A stretch of 64,000 bases of DNA. Source: Omphiscola glabra (lineage: Eukaryota > Mollusca > Gastropoda > Lymnaeidae). Under the pieces are notes generated by a model. The model made no database searches and was not told the origin of the DNA. It was given only the letters and a program-made list of their open reading frames with translations. Position numbers and translations under genes: made by a program. Below, in pieces: positions 1-10,603 of the stretch (its first letter is position 1; every line of letters begins with the position of its first letter). The stretch is from contig OZ024794.1 of assembly GCA_964017045.1 (NCBI GenBank), forward strand, positions 49,543,013 to 49,607,012. Reading direction: 5' to 3'.

Positions 1-168
1 CATTTTTTCCCACTTTACTGAACCATACTAATGTTCTAACGAACCAATCGCTTCGACACTGCAGATTTATTTCAATAACATTTTTTAGAAACACAAAAGA
101 AAATATTACGATCCAAACGCACTTGCGATATTAAATTTTTAAACAAATCTCATTTAGTGCAGTTATCT
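1..168. repeat. Dispersed repeat, shared with 54.8-54.95 kb
   Basis: Bases 95-168 match 54802-54869 with scattered changes (shared AAAGAAAATATTACG and CATTTAG-GAGTTATC-type blocks). Bases 17-36 match 54903-54922. The two blocks occur in opposite order at the two sites, as if copies were cut from a tandem satellite at different points. It lies in nAChR intron 4. Confidence 0.5.
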
Positions 169-254
169 TTTTCTAAAAATAATATCTTTCCTTTGAAAAA
201 CAGTAAAAAATGAATTTAATTTATGTAATTTTTTTGTCTTTTTTTTTTTTAAAT

Positions 255-566
255 TTTTTTTTGGGAGGAGGGGGGGTCTGAAAAATTTGAAAGCATGTGT
301 TGTAATCAACAATGAGTCTATGTGCCAAATTTCAGCCCGATAGCTTGACGGCAAGTGGGTCAATAGACGTCCGAAGATTTTGCCACCCAGCCAGTCAGCC
401 ACCCAGCCAGCCACCCAGCCAGCCACCCAGCCACCCAGCCAGCCAGCCAGCCACCCAGCCACCCAGCCAGCCAGCCACCCAGCCAGCCACCCAGCCAGCC
501 ACCCAGCCACCCAGCCAGCCAGCCAGCCACCCAGCCAGCCAGCCAGCCACCCAGCCACCCAGCCAC

Positions 567-659
<93 letters not shown>

Positions 660-849
660 CAGCCAGCCAGCCAGCCACCCAGCCAGCCACCCAGCCAGCC
701 ACCCAGCCAGCCAGCCAGCCACCCAGCCAGCCAGCCAGCCAGCCACCCAGCCACCCAGCCAGCCACCCAGCCACCCAGCCAGCCAGCCAGCCACCCAGCC
801 AGCCAGCCAGCCACCCACCCAGCCAGCCAGCCAGCCACCCAGCCAGCCA

Positions 850-880
<31 letters not shown>

Positions 881-1050
881 ACCCAGCCAGCCAGCCAGCC
901 AGCCACCCAGCCACCCAGCCAGCCAGCCACCCAGCCAGCCAGCCAGCCACCCAGCCAGCCAGCCACCCAGCCAGCCAGCCAGCCAGCCACCCAGCCAGTC
1001 AGCCATTCTGCCACGAACAATAGCGAACTTAATATAAAGGATTTTAAAAA
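255..1050 (+). repeat. Dispersed repeat family, copy 1, interrupted by a CCAG array
   Basis: The left flank (about 255-381: G-rich start, GAAAAATTTGAAAG, TTTCAGCCCGATAG, AAGTGGGTCAATAG, GAAGATTTTGCC) and the right flank (1005-1050: TATAAAGGATTT) match copies at 15919-16200 and, inverted, 38713-38965. The tetranucleotide array fills the point just after TTTTGCC. Confidence 0.6.
382..1004 (+). repeat. CCAG/CCAC tetranucleotide array, about 620 bp
   Basis: The array is made of CCAG and CCAC units in irregular order with occasional CCAGT variants. Because four is coprime with three, every frame codes for a Pro-Ala-Ser-Gln-Thr-His or Trp-Leu-Ala-Gly type polymer without stops. The long frames on both strands here are therefore not genes. 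Confidence 0.97.
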
Positions 1051-1485
1051 AAACAAGTCAAATGAATTTTAGAATATGCAATGGTTATATTTAAGACAAC
1101 TCTTTGTGCAGGGGACTAATACGGTGAAATGAAAGAACTAGGTCGAATTATTTATCCTTGTTAAGTTCAATTTCGTCCAATTTAAATCACATTTAAAATC
1201 GCCTGATCATTTTTATAGGACGATCCATGTTTTCATCACAGGCAGGAGTAGACAATAGGAACAAAAGAAAGCTTCAACGCCCTTTTGGGTGATTTAAAAA
1301 AAAAATCCATTGTTCTCGTCCAAGCATTGTCTCATGATAACCTCAGAAGGCCGTTACGGTGATAGTCCAAGGAGTCCCAAGGACATGTCTGATTGGAGTG
1401 GGTGATCCTAGTGGCGAGCGTTCTCCCTATCTGATATACAAAACGAAAGAATAGTCATGGAACGGACGTACATTATTTTTCCAGA
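1051..1485. other. Intron 4 sequence, nothing recognised
   Basis: Unique-looking AT-rich sequence. I searched the minus strand for nAChR exon 5 (Pro-Pro-Ala-Ile-Tyr and Cys-loop codons) and did not find it. Confidence 0.5.
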
Positions 1486-1487
1486 CA

Positions 1488-1665
1488 GGGTTTGTCATTT
1501 TTAAGACCGAAAAAAGTCCCATTGCATTACGTGATGTTACTATTTTTAGACATAGCTTCTAACAAACGGAATACCAGGATGTTTCATTAATATCTCAACG
1601 AGACTGGCCAAACTAAATGCCCGGATGTTCTATCAGTAGATTTCTGCCCATTAAATGACAAACCC
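1488..1665. mobile_element. TIR element GGGTTTGTCAT family, internally deleted copy
   Basis: Perfect 13-bp terminal inverted repeats (GGGTTTGTCATTT and its complement), flanked by CA on the left and TA on the right. A longer relative is at 62162-62500, and both share GACCG-AA, ACGTRATGT-ACTAT and GGAATACCAGGATGTT blocks. The TA flanks suggest a Tc1/mariner-type non-autonomous element; no transposase is present. Confidence 0.65.
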
Positions 1666-1750
1666 TATTGTCAACAGTCCATACAGGAGGCTACTTTTCA
1701 CACGAATGCAAATACCTGTCACAGAGATCCCACAATGACATCATAGTTAC

Positions 1751-1860
1751 CTGTTGTATAAAACTACATCTGGCAACCACACCGTGTCGTAGGGCAAATT
1801 GATGACAGAAATGTTCCCGTACTTCCGTGGATCCCATTTCAATTTAGGATCAGTCCAAAT
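1751..1860 (-). CDS. nAChR subunit, exon 4 (loop A)
   Basis: This exon is 110 bp, exactly the conserved nAChR exon 4 size. It encodes residues 84-119 plus two bases of the next codon. It reads IWTDPKLKWDPRKYGN and then a strand ending WLPDVVLYN, the family signature W-x-P-D-x-x-L-Y-N. Trp111 and Tyr118 match loop A of the agonist-binding site (Torpedo alpha Trp86 and Tyr93 have the same spacing). Asn99 in NIS is a potential glycosylation site. The acceptor is GTTTTCAG and the donor GTAACT (1745-1750). The next exon, which should carry the Cys-loop region, was searched for in 1-1740 on the minus strand and is not there. Confidence 0.97.
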
Positions 1861-2173
1861 CTGAAAACATCGTTGGCAGGAAGTCGAGAGATTAACACGT
1901 AAATCACAAGGTAGTTCATAGGTTGAAATGAGATGCTAAAAAAAAAAACCCGCACACAAAACAGCAACCACAACAACGCTGTTTACAGTCTGACCATCGC
2001 CTCCACCCAACACACACTCACACAACCCCCACATATCTTTTTATAGAAGTTAAATAAGAAATTTGCTACTGCTAAAATAGTAAAGAATGGCGAAAATATC
2101 CAAACTTATATTTGGCATATATTAGAAATGGATGCGTGTGAAACAATTATTTATGGAAACTATCTCTACAAAC

Positions 2174-2218
2174 CTGGTTAATCCAACAGTTTGTTGTTAT
2201 AATCTGGTTTTTCTCATC
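2174..2218 (-). CDS. nAChR subunit, exon 3 (loop D strand)
   Basis: This exon is 45 bp long, the usual size for nAChR exon 3. It encodes residues 69-83, DEKNQIITTNCWINQ, which matches the family pattern DEKNQ-xx-TTNxW. Trp80 corresponds to the loop D tryptophan on the complementary side of the agonist site. A cysteine precedes it (Cys79), where many relatives have Val or Ile. The acceptor has a strong pyrimidine tract ending TCTTTGCAG, and the donor is GTTTGT. The exon starts and ends on codon boundaries. It lies 15.4 kb downstream of exon 2 in the transcript but only 313 bp before exon 4. Confidence 0.95.
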
Positions 2219-2920
2219 CTGCAAAGAGAAGGAAAAACAAATTGCTGTCAAGGGTATGAGAATCACTGTCGTCATGTGTAGGCTACTGTTGTTATCTTTG
2301 GTATGGAAAAGATGTTTAGTTTAGAGATTATGTGTGTAGCTGTATCTATTGTATGAGATATTTTGTTACGTATTTGGGTAAGGGGAAATGACGTGAGAGT
2401 TTTGTTGTTGATTTTTGGATTGATGGCCGTTGTAGGATATTCACGGCGTTGCTTGTTTTGTGTGTTGAGAATTTCGGCTGGATGAATCGTAAAGGTAACT
2501 TTTAGCGTGCAGCGAGATATGCAGTGTTTGGTTAGTGTTATCAGTTGCACTGGTCCGTGTGACGAAGTGAGCGACTATAAGATCCAACAAGTAAGCATCT
2601 GACACCAAGATATTCAGTTCTACATCACGTCAATTGCAATATGAAACATTTTCTTCACTTTTAAATATAAGGTTAAAATGGATTGGTTTTAATATTTAAA
2701 AAAAAAGGGTAATTGAAAATTAAGGTGAGAAGCATCGGTTGTTGTTAAACGACATGACGAATCTCAAACACAGTACGAACAGTTTATTTTTTAAAGACGT
2801 CCAAAAAAAAAAAAGTCTCTTGATCAATAATTCCTTCATTTTGTTTTCACATATTTCAAATAAGTTTTTGGTATCTATGCTTTGATTGCATGCTTCTGGC
2901 CTTTTCGCTTAGACTCTGCC
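2219..2920. other. Start of the exon 3-proximal end of intron 2, nothing recognised
   Basis: AT-rich sequence. A 92-residue open frame on the minus strand (2272-2550) has no recognisable domain and lies directly beside exon 3, inside the intron. Confidence 0.4.
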
Positions 2921-3046
2921 CGATCATCAGATCATTCTATTACCCGATCATCCAATCATCCAATCACCCGCTCATCAAATCATTCGATCATCAAATCATT
3001 CGATCATCCAATCATCCAACCATCAGATCATTCGATCATCCGATTG
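2921..3046 (+). repeat. Short degenerate tandem repeat (ATCATCCA-type)
   Basis: About fifteen 8-9 bp units of the form GATCATCCA, TCAAATCAT or CGATCATC. Confidence 0.85.
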
Positions 3047-3211
3047 TGACGAAAATCATTTTTAAACATAACGTCCAGACATTTTAATATTTTCAATGTC
3101 ACTGGAATGTTGTTCACTTATCGTTAAGTTGTTTACTTTTTGATTGAGTGTTAGCAAATTTTATGTTGTATTAAATATATGGTAATCCTGCTGCATTGAC
3201 CTGATCTACCT

Positions 3212-3375
3212 CACTAACTAGAAAACTTGTTGATTGGTTTGATAAATGTGTGTGTATCTGAAGCGAATTAACTAGAAAACTAGTTGATTAGCGTGATGAA
3301 TGGGTGTGTATCTAAACGCCACTAACTAGAAAACTTGTTGATTAGTTTGATAAATGTGTGTGTATTTGAACGCCA
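3212..3375 (+). repeat. Tandem repeat, about 55-bp unit, three copies
   Basis: Each unit starts with TAACTAGAAAACTTGTTGAT and ends with a GTGTGTATCTGAA-type block. The units differ by a few substitutions. Confidence 0.9.
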
Positions 3376-3693
3376 ATGTGTTGAAATGAATGGTTTCACT
3401 GTAGATCTGGGCCTCCAGACACTCGGACCTACCAGAAGTTCTTGGCATTGTAGAGGTCGCTGGTGGCCGGGATAAAATATTCATGAAAACGTTTCGGGCT
3501 CTGGATCTCCCAAAAAGGCGATACATAAAATAAATCGTTTTCTATAGGACAAGGGGGTGAAATATACCTCATGTGGGAGCACAGTAGGAAAAAAAAAGAA
3601 ATAAGATTACGAAATATATATTTTAAAAATTATTGAAATAGTCTTATTCGAGTAGAGTTCATAAATATAAATATATATTAAAAAACTCATGTA
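3376..3693. other. Intron 2 sequence, nothing recognised
   Basis: AT-rich, with a short A tract near 3590. A 66-residue minus-strand frame here has no recognisable features. Confidence 0.4.
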
Positions 3694-3701
3694 CCAACCC
3701 C

Positions 3702-3865
3702 CAGTGGCGTAGCGAGCTTAACTCGCGCCCGGGGCATAATACCTTTTAAGCGCCCCCCCCCCATTCGAAAACCATACAATATTATATGTAAAATATACCA
3801 TTTGGCGCCCCTTTGTGAGTAGCGCCCGGGGCATGATGCCCCCTTGCCCCCTCACTACGCCACTG
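3702..3865 (+). mobile_element. hAT-type MITE, CAGTGGCGTAGC family, copy A
   Basis: The 164-bp element has termini CAGTGGCGTAGCGAG and CTACGCCACTG. The flanking 8-mers CCAACCCC (3694-3701) and TCAACCCC (3866-3873) match at 7 of 8. It contains repeated CGCCCGGGGCA blocks and no coding frame. Confidence 0.85.
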
Positions 3866-3873
3866 TCAACCCC

Positions 3874-4544
3874 TCCCACCCCCGCTGGCGTCAAAACTAT
3901 TTAAGTTTTCTAAAGCAGTAAAACACAGCAGTATATAGTGCTCAAAGGATTGTTAAGGTAGGAACCACCCTGTAAAACAAGGTCACCTAAACCGCTGAAT
4001 ACATCAACAAAAGATATTTATTTTAAAATAACGTTTTTTATTGTTTGATTTAAGTTAAAATGGACAATGAAACCAAAAATAACAAATGAAAGAGTCAATG
4101 TGTTTTTGTTTTGTTTTTCTTTTGGTGTTTTTAATTTCCACACGTTCTTATCTGGTGCGACACGGTACTGTTTCTTCTCGGAAGATCTTATCAAAGTTCT
4201 GAGGCGCTGCGCTATTTAAAGGCACTCTTATAACCATAGCCTCTTTAAAGGTATCTTAAACTTAAATGGAACTCAAGCTCAAAGATATCCGAGTGGATTG
4301 CAAGGAAGGCGATGATTGAAGTAGAAAAAAAGATGTTCTAAAGGTCGTCATAAGGTATAGAAGTGCAGCCATGTGAAATACAGTTGTAAAATGCCTACAT
4401 AACGCACCAAGTGGTACACTGCAGGAGTTACCTTTCCTAAGGTACCAGAAAAAAAAATGCTTGCCTGTAATACAAATTATTTAATTACTAGGGCTTAGAA
4501 CCGGGTGGATATTGTTTTGGTCACCGGATCCGGGTATGTTGAGA
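3874..4544. other. Intron 2 sequence, nothing recognised
   Basis: No repeat or coding signal stands out in this stretch. Confidence 0.4.
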
Positions 4545-4866
4545 AATAGACCTACAGACAGTCCTTACCTGCCGGCCTTTAAACAATAGGCCTACAGACA
4601 GTCCTACACCCTACCAGCCGGCCTTTAAACAATAGGCCTACAGACAGTCCTACACCCTACCAGCCGGCCTTTAAACAATAGGCTTACAGACGGTCCTACG
4701 CCTTACCTGCCGGCCTTTAAACAATAGGCCTACAGACAGTCCTACACCCTACCAGCCGGCCTTTAAACAATAGGCCTACAGACAGTCCTACACCCTACCA
4801 GCCGGCCTTTAAACAATAGGCCTACAGACGGTCCTACACCTTACCTGCCGGCCTTTAAACAATAAG
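4545..4866 (+). repeat. 46-bp tandem repeat, seven copies
   Basis: The unit contains CCTACAGACAGTCCTACACC and GCCGGCCTTTAAACAATAGG. Two more units sit apart at 5470-5548. Confidence 0.95.
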
Positions 4867-5469
4867 CTATTACGGACTGCTATTAATGGAGAATTTTATC
4901 TCTAAGTTTATTATATTGGCTCGTTTCAAAACAGTCCATAATAAAGGACGATACTAAAATTTAAAAAAAAACAATAACAAATAGAACGATACACAAAGTC
5001 AGGGGTAATTACAATTAATAATTTTTTAATGGGTGAAATTCAATGAATTACAAACACAAGAGAATATGATTAAAATTATAAACTTAAAGTATGACTGGTA
5101 CCGGTACTGTATGTGAGAATACACTGAGTTCAAGTTGTAAAATGAAAGAAAATCTACACAAAAAACAAAGCACCGACTAGTATTAATAATTTAAATAATG
5201 ACACACTGCACGTCTCGTGATAAAGGAAAGGATCTCTGGCCCGTTCAATCGTTCAGGCTTTTTTTAGGCATTCCCTACTAATGTCTCTCGACCCGTCTAA
5301 CGCATTGTTTTGCTTTCCCGTTTTATCCAGATTCTTCCATAAGGTTCTGACTAACTAAGCTTCTGTATACAAGGGGAAAGTTTTGCTAGCCCCACCCCAA
5401 AACGGCCTCGACTGTAAGAGGTCATGCACGTGGAAAGCGAGGAAGGCGTGCTTTAACACGTCATCTTCG
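4867..5469. other. Intron 2 sequence between the two parts of the 46-bp repeat
   Basis: Mostly AT-rich. Nothing is recognised, and it separates two blocks of the same minisatellite. Confidence 0.4.
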
Positions 5470-5548
5470 TAACAAAGCCTACAGACAGTCCTACACCCTA
5501 CCTGCCGGCCTTTAAACAATAAGCCTACAGACAGTCCTACAGACATAC
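5470..5548 (+). repeat. Detached block of the 46-bp repeat
   Basis: About 1.7 units of the 4545-4866 minisatellite, in the same orientation. Confidence 0.9.
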
Positions 5549-5590
5549 TTCACCATACTCGTGGCAATTTATAGATTAATATAATAGTCA

Positions 5591-5606
5591 CCCCCCCCCC
5601 CCCCCC
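5591..5606 (+). repeat. Poly-C tract
   Basis: A run of sixteen C residues. Confidence 0.95.
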
Positions 5607-5838
5607 GGCCAAAGAAAAAAAAAGAATTATTTTAAAAAATTGAATTCACACGTCACGCATGCAACCCTTTCTTCCCACTCAGTAATATTAATATAAAACA
5701 CGGGGAGTTCAATGGAGGTCGGTTTCGAAAAGGATGCAGGACAAACCATAAGCTAAAAATATATAAGAGATTTTTTACTCACATAGAAAGCAAGCGTCTA
5801 GCCAGGTGATGGCGTTCATTATAAACGTTCTCAAGGCC

Positions 5839-6012
5839 CAGTGGCGTAGCGAGCTTAACTCGCGCCCGGGGCACAATAGCCTTTTAGCGCCCCCAATACC
5901 TTTTTAGCGCCCCACCTATTCGAAAACCATACAATATTATAGTAAAATATACCATTTGGCGCCCCATTGTGAGTAGCGCCCGGGGCAGATGCCCCCCCTC
6001 ACTACGCCACTG
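5839..6012 (+). mobile_element. hAT-type MITE, CAGTGGCGTAGC family, copy B
   Basis: The 174-bp element has the same ends as copy A. The flanking 8-mers TCAAGGCC (5831-5838) and CCAAGGCC (6013-6020) match at 7 of 8. The internal sequence is close to copy A. Confidence 0.87.
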
Positions 6013-6193
6013 CCAAGGCCTTAAACCATGAACCACTAAATACTTCTCAAATCCAAGTAGTTCACTATAAACGACTATGGCTTCCAATTTTATAGTAAGC
6101 TTTTTTTTAACTTGAGACGAATTTTTTAAAATAAAGATTTCTTCTATTGTTTGTTGTGTCTACAAAACTCATTAAAACTATTAAAAGTTTTAA

Positions 6194-6545
6194 ATCAGAG
6201 TCACGATACCTAGAGAGACAATCAGAGTCACGACGCATAGAGAGACCATCAGAGTCACGACACATAGAGAGACCATCAGAGTCACGACACATAGAGAGAC
6301 AATCAGAGTCACGACACATAGAGAAACCATCAGAGTCACGACGCATAGAGAGACCATCAGAGTCACGACACATAGAGAGACAATCAGAGTCACGACACAT
6401 AGAGAGACCATCAGAGTCACGACACATAGAGAGACAATCAGAGTCACGACAAATAGAGAGACAATCAGAGTCACGACGCATAGAGAGACAATCAGAGTCA
6501 CGACACATAGAGAGACCATCAGAGTCACGACACGTAGAGAGACAT
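6194..6545 (+). repeat. 27-bp tandem repeat, 13 copies
   Basis: The unit is ATCAGAGTCACGACACATAG plus AGAGACM. Because 27 is a multiple of three, both strands are open throughout. These frames are periodic and not believed to be genes. One inverted unit lies at 8292-8317. Confidence 0.97.
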
Positions 6546-8291
6546 TATTGCTTTAAGTGAAACTAGTAAACAGGAGAATGTTGTAGCGCCAAGTTACATG
6601 AATTATTCATCTCATTGTACAACATAGCAATCTTTTTTTATGTCGACCTGACCAAGTAAGTGACCTTGTTTTATTGTCTCGCTGATCATTACGGGCTTTA
6701 GTGGATCATCACGGAAAACTGTCTAGTCAATAATGATTTAATAGGTCCTCATGGATACTGTCTTGTCATTAAAGATTTAGTAGATCCTCTTGGGGGACCA
6801 CCATGCCAGCATGCAGGCTATCTTGTGTAAAATCTGTCTGGCTAAGTTAAACCCTAGTGACATTTTTTTTTAGCCATACACACGACGGTAGCCTAACAGT
6901 AACTTGTTCATGAGTTGGTCATGAGTGGGTCACCTGTTGGTCATTATTAAAACAACTTTTAACCAACACAGAAATTTAGGCAAAATCCTTGCCAAAATCT
7001 TGAAATTTGGCCAGAGACTAAAACATCCGATGTCCTTTAACATAATCCCATTTTCTTTTTAATAATAATAATAATAAAGTTCGTTTCAAAAACAAGCTTC
7101 ATCCCCATTTAAGACTCGAAGCGCGGCACAAAGTCAACGATACATTTTTCCATATTATATTCAAAACGCAACAATACAAAATCTACATACAAACATAACC
7201 AGTCGAAGTCTTTTATCACCTGCAGCGACTCCCCCCTGCTTATATTGAGTGGCCAAGACGATTAACTAGGATATCTTTCTTAATCGGTAGTCCGTCGTCC
7301 ATTAAGCCAACCACCCTTGGCACGACGTTCAACCCCCAAAGCCCCCACACAGGAGTTCTTAACCTGGGTGCCTGCATCTCCTGTGGGTGTGGGGGGCAGT
7401 GTCGGGGGGGGGGGGGGTGAATCCGTGAATCGATTAGACTCTGATGATATTTAAATATTTAAGTTTTCAAGAAGCCATAGTGTCCCAATATTAGCTCAAA
7501 AATGATCACTTTCTCTTAAAAAACTAAGCAAGCAAAACAAAACAAAATAAAAAAGTAGATCTAGAGGCAGTAGAGGACTTGAATTTTTGTATATCTTTTA
7601 ACAAAGAGAGAATCCAGCATCGATTTCTTGGAAGTTCTGCATGATGGCATCGGTTTTTCCCGATCTTGTGCAATCTGGTCTCAAATTGTTTAATATTACA
7701 GCGCCATTTTTTTAGTGACGCCCGAGGAGATTGATAGAAATAGGCCTGAATAAATATGCTTCACATTTTAATAAATAGAAGAATCAGATCACATAGAATC
7801 GACTGACTCTTGACACGGCCGCTGGAGTTCTCCCCACACACAGAGCTTTTCTGTACTCCTGAGAGAGGAGAGTGCTGTCCACATCGAGGCAGGCGGCCTA
7901 ATCAACAAGACACTTGATTGGCCGTAGTTTAAGGCGGGCTTCTCAAAAGGTGTCAACTGCCATGGCACTGGAAGTTGGGTTTGGGGGTGGGGGGGGGGGG
8001 TGCTATGTGTAAAAAAACAACAAAAAAACAACGAAAATAATCTTTAAATTTCTGCATCTCATAATGAGCTATTCAGTCTTAGTGTTGGACTCAACGACTG
8101 AGAGTATCTGAAATGTCTGACTTTATTTCTGGGTCACATGTCATTTGCCATTGGTGCTGTTTAATGGACATCTTTTTATTATTAAAAGTTATTCCGCAAG
8201 ATTGCAGCTGGGATGTCAGCTTATTTTTTGTTATTTTGTTAATTAAGAATTTTGCATATTACAATGTCTGTCCGTCATCATGACACTTTCC
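6546..8291. other. Intron 2 sequence with minor simple repeats
   Basis: A degenerate two- to three-copy repeat (GTCTWGTCAWTAAWGATTTA) lies near 6680-6795, an AAT microsatellite at 7060-7077 and a poly-G run at 7404-7417. No coding exon is recognised. Confidence 0.5.
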
Positions 8292-8317
8292 TGTCTCTCT
8301 ATGTGTCGTGACTCTGA
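8292..8317 (-). repeat. Single inverted unit of the 27-bp repeat
   Basis: Read on the minus strand these 26 bases match the 6194-6545 unit without change (TCAGAGTCACGACACATAG then AGAGACA). It ends exactly where the 66-bp array begins. Confidence 0.9.
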
Positions 8318-9178
8318 AGTAATTTGTAATCAAGGACATCGGGCAGCCAATGGGTTCTGCCGTGGTTCAAAGATCTTATAGCTAGTAATTTGTGGTCAAG
8401 GACATAGAATAGGACAGCCAATGGGTTCTGCCGTGGTTCAAAGATCTTATAGCTAGTAATTTGTGGTCAAGGACATCGGGCAACCAATGCGTTCTGCCGT
8501 GGTTCAAAGATCTTATAGCGAGTAATTTGTGTACAAGGACATGGGGCAGCCAATGGGTTCTGCCGTGGTTCAAAGATCTTATATCTAGTAATTTGTGGTC
8601 AAGGACATCGGGCAACCAATGGGTTCTGCCGTGGTTCAAAGATCTTATATCTAGTAATTTGTGGTCAAGGACATCGGGCAACCACTGGGTTCTTCCATGA
8701 TTCAAAGATCTTATAGCTAGTAATTTGTGGTCAAGGACATCGGGCAACCAATGGGTTCTGCCGTGGTTCAAAGATCTTATATCTAGTAATTTGTGGTCAA
8801 GGACATCGGGCAACCAATGGGTTCTGCCGTGGTTCAAAGATCTTATATCTAGTAATTTGTGGTCAAGGACATCGGGCAACCAATGGGTTCTGCCGTGGTT
8901 CAAAGATCTTATAGCTAGTAATTTGTGGTCAAGGACATCGGGCAACCAACGGGTTCTTCCATGATTCAAAGATCTTATAGCTAGTAATTTGTGGTCAAGG
9001 ACATCGGGGCAGCCAATGGTATCTGCCGTGGTTCAAAGATCTTATAGCTAGTAATTTGTGGTCAAGGACATCGGGCAACCAATGGGTTCTTCCATGATTC
9101 AAAGATCTTATAGCTAGTAATTTGTGGTCAAGGACATCGGGCAACCAATGGGTTCTTCCGTGATTGAAAGATCTTATA
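8318..9178 (+). repeat. 66-bp tandem repeat, 13 copies
   Basis: The unit starts AGTAATTTGTGGTCAAGGAC and ends CAAAGATCTTATAGCT. The spacing is 66 bp except for one copy of 71 bp. Since 66 is a multiple of three, a 195-residue frame on the minus strand (8382-8969) and frames on the plus strand stay open. I regard these as repeat artefacts. Confidence 0.97.
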
Positions 9179-9395
9179 ATTTAACGAGGCAGACACTGCG
9201 GTCCAGATTAACTAGAAGAAATATAAAAGATCGGATAGGGGTAAACCTGAAAGAAGACGAAACAAAACAACGAACAATTCAACAAACAGTCAAACAGTTA
9301 AATAGCCTTCTTCAACGAACAATAGCAGTACAAGTAAGGAATAATTTTAAAAAAAAATGACATCTTATTATTTGTCAATGAGAAATTTGCAACAT

Positions 9396-9492
9396 ACACC
9401 ACCACCCCCCCCCTTTTTTTTTTCCCTCTCCCTCTCTCTCTCTTTCTCTCACTCACTCTCTTTCTCTCCTTCGCTCTCTCCCTCCATCCCCT
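9396..9492 (+). repeat. Poly-C/poly-T and CT-rich tract
   Basis: A C run, a T run and then about 70 bp of almost pure pyrimidine (CTCTCTCTTTCTC). Confidence 0.9.
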
Positions 9493-9860
9493 AGCATACA
9501 GCTAAAGTCACGTTTCTAAAACAGGATGAGATAATCACATATAAATGACTCATGAATTTTCCTTGCTAATGGTGGTCATGGTTGTAACAATTCATTCCAT
9601 GTTATAGGTTTAGGTGTGTACAATGCACTGGCTGATGATACGAAGTTAATCACACCATTTCAACCTGCGCCTCTTTGTAAACGCAGTTAACTTTAAGACA
9701 GAGTGCAGGAGGCGTAGGCCTTATCTTAGTGGGGTTGAAGGGGTGTGCGAGCAGCAGGTTGGGTTGACCGATAATAAAGGTTGCCGGAGCGCTTCTCTCC
9801 GATCTCACCAGAGCATTATGATTTCTTTGCATCTACAGACAGGGCCACGACAAGGGTGGA
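9493..9860. other. Intron 2 sequence, nothing recognised
   Basis: The GC content is somewhat higher at 9660-9840. No domain or splice pair is recognised. Confidence 0.4.
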
Positions 9861-9955
9861 GCACCGAGGCTCTAAGGCACTGAAGCTCTAGGGCACTGAG
9901 GCTCTAAGGCACTGAGGCTCTATGGCACTGAGGCTGTAAGGCACTGATGCACTGA
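9861..9955 (+). repeat. 17-bp tandem repeat, five to six copies
   Basis: The unit is GGCACTGAGGCTCTAAG with point changes. Confidence 0.9.
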
Positions 9956-10349
9956 ACAACGAGAAATGGAGGCAAATTAATGTGAAATAATTGAAAAAAA
10001 ACAACTAATATATATATATTTATATTTATAAATAAGGCGCAAAATTTTTCTGCCACAGGTGCAGGAAATAGCTTTAGATTCAACTGTGACTACAAATGGG
10101 CCGGTTGTGACTACAAATCAACATTTTTAGCACTTTTCTTTATTTCCGATTGGTATCTTCATTTTTAAAATGTAAATTTTATCATTGTGAGTACAACATA
10201 TCATTTAGGATGGCCTAACAGAAGTCAAACAAGAGGATTATATATGTATTAATTCACCAGCGTGCTCCCCCCGAAGTTATAACATATAAATGAGAACTAA
10301 TTAAGTCCCTGCTATGAATAAGGGAGTTAACTGATGGGCTGTTTTTTTA
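9956..10349. other. Intron 2 sequence, nothing recognised
   Basis: AT-rich with a short TA run near 10010. Confidence 0.4.
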
Positions 10350-10357
10350 TACTAAAG

Positions 10358-10595
10358 CAGTGGTTCTCAACTTTTCTATGGTCGTGACCCCTTAATACAA
10401 TTCATCGTGTTGTGGCGACCCCCAGCCACAAAATTATTTTCGGTCATAACTTCATTACTATAGAGCATATGTGTTTTCATGTGGTCTTAGGCGACCCCTG
10501 AGAAAGGGTCGTGCCACCCCGAAAGGGGTCGTGCCACCCCGAAAGGGGTCGTGCCACCCCGAAAGGGGTCGTGACCCACAGGTTGAGAACTGCTG
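10358..10595 (+). mobile_element. SPIN-like hAT MITE, copy 1
   Basis: The 238-bp element has ends CAGTGGTTCTCAAC and GTTGAGAACTGCTG. The target duplication is TACTAAAG / TACTAGAG (7 of 8). Internal blocks (GTCGTGACCCC, AATTATTTTCGGTCATAACTT, TCTTAGGCGACCCCTGAGAA) resemble the SPIN non-autonomous consensus as I remember it. It has an internal 20-bp tandem expansion and no coding capacity. Confidence 0.85.
10501..10580 (+). repeat. 20-bp tandem repeat inside the SPIN-like copy
   Basis: Four units of GAAAGGGGTCGTGCCACCCC; the last is altered to GTGACCCACA. The other three copies in the window carry one unit. Confidence 0.95.
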
Positions 10596-10603
10596 TACTA
10601 GAG

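Noticed and set aside
163..1072. Long Trp/Leu/Ala/Gly-rich and Pro/Ser/Gln-rich open frames on both strands
   Set aside because: All come from the CCAG/CCAC tetranucleotide array, which lacks stops in every frame. The array lies in an intron of the receptor gene and inside a dispersed repeat.
2272..2550. 92-residue minus-strand frame next to receptor exon 3
   Set aside because: It lies upstream of the exon 3 acceptor, inside intron 2, and does not extend the receptor frame.
8382..8969. 195-residue minus-strand frame with 22-residue repeats
   Set aside because: The 66-bp unit is a multiple of three, so the frame stays open automatically. There is no signal or domain, and both strands are equally open.
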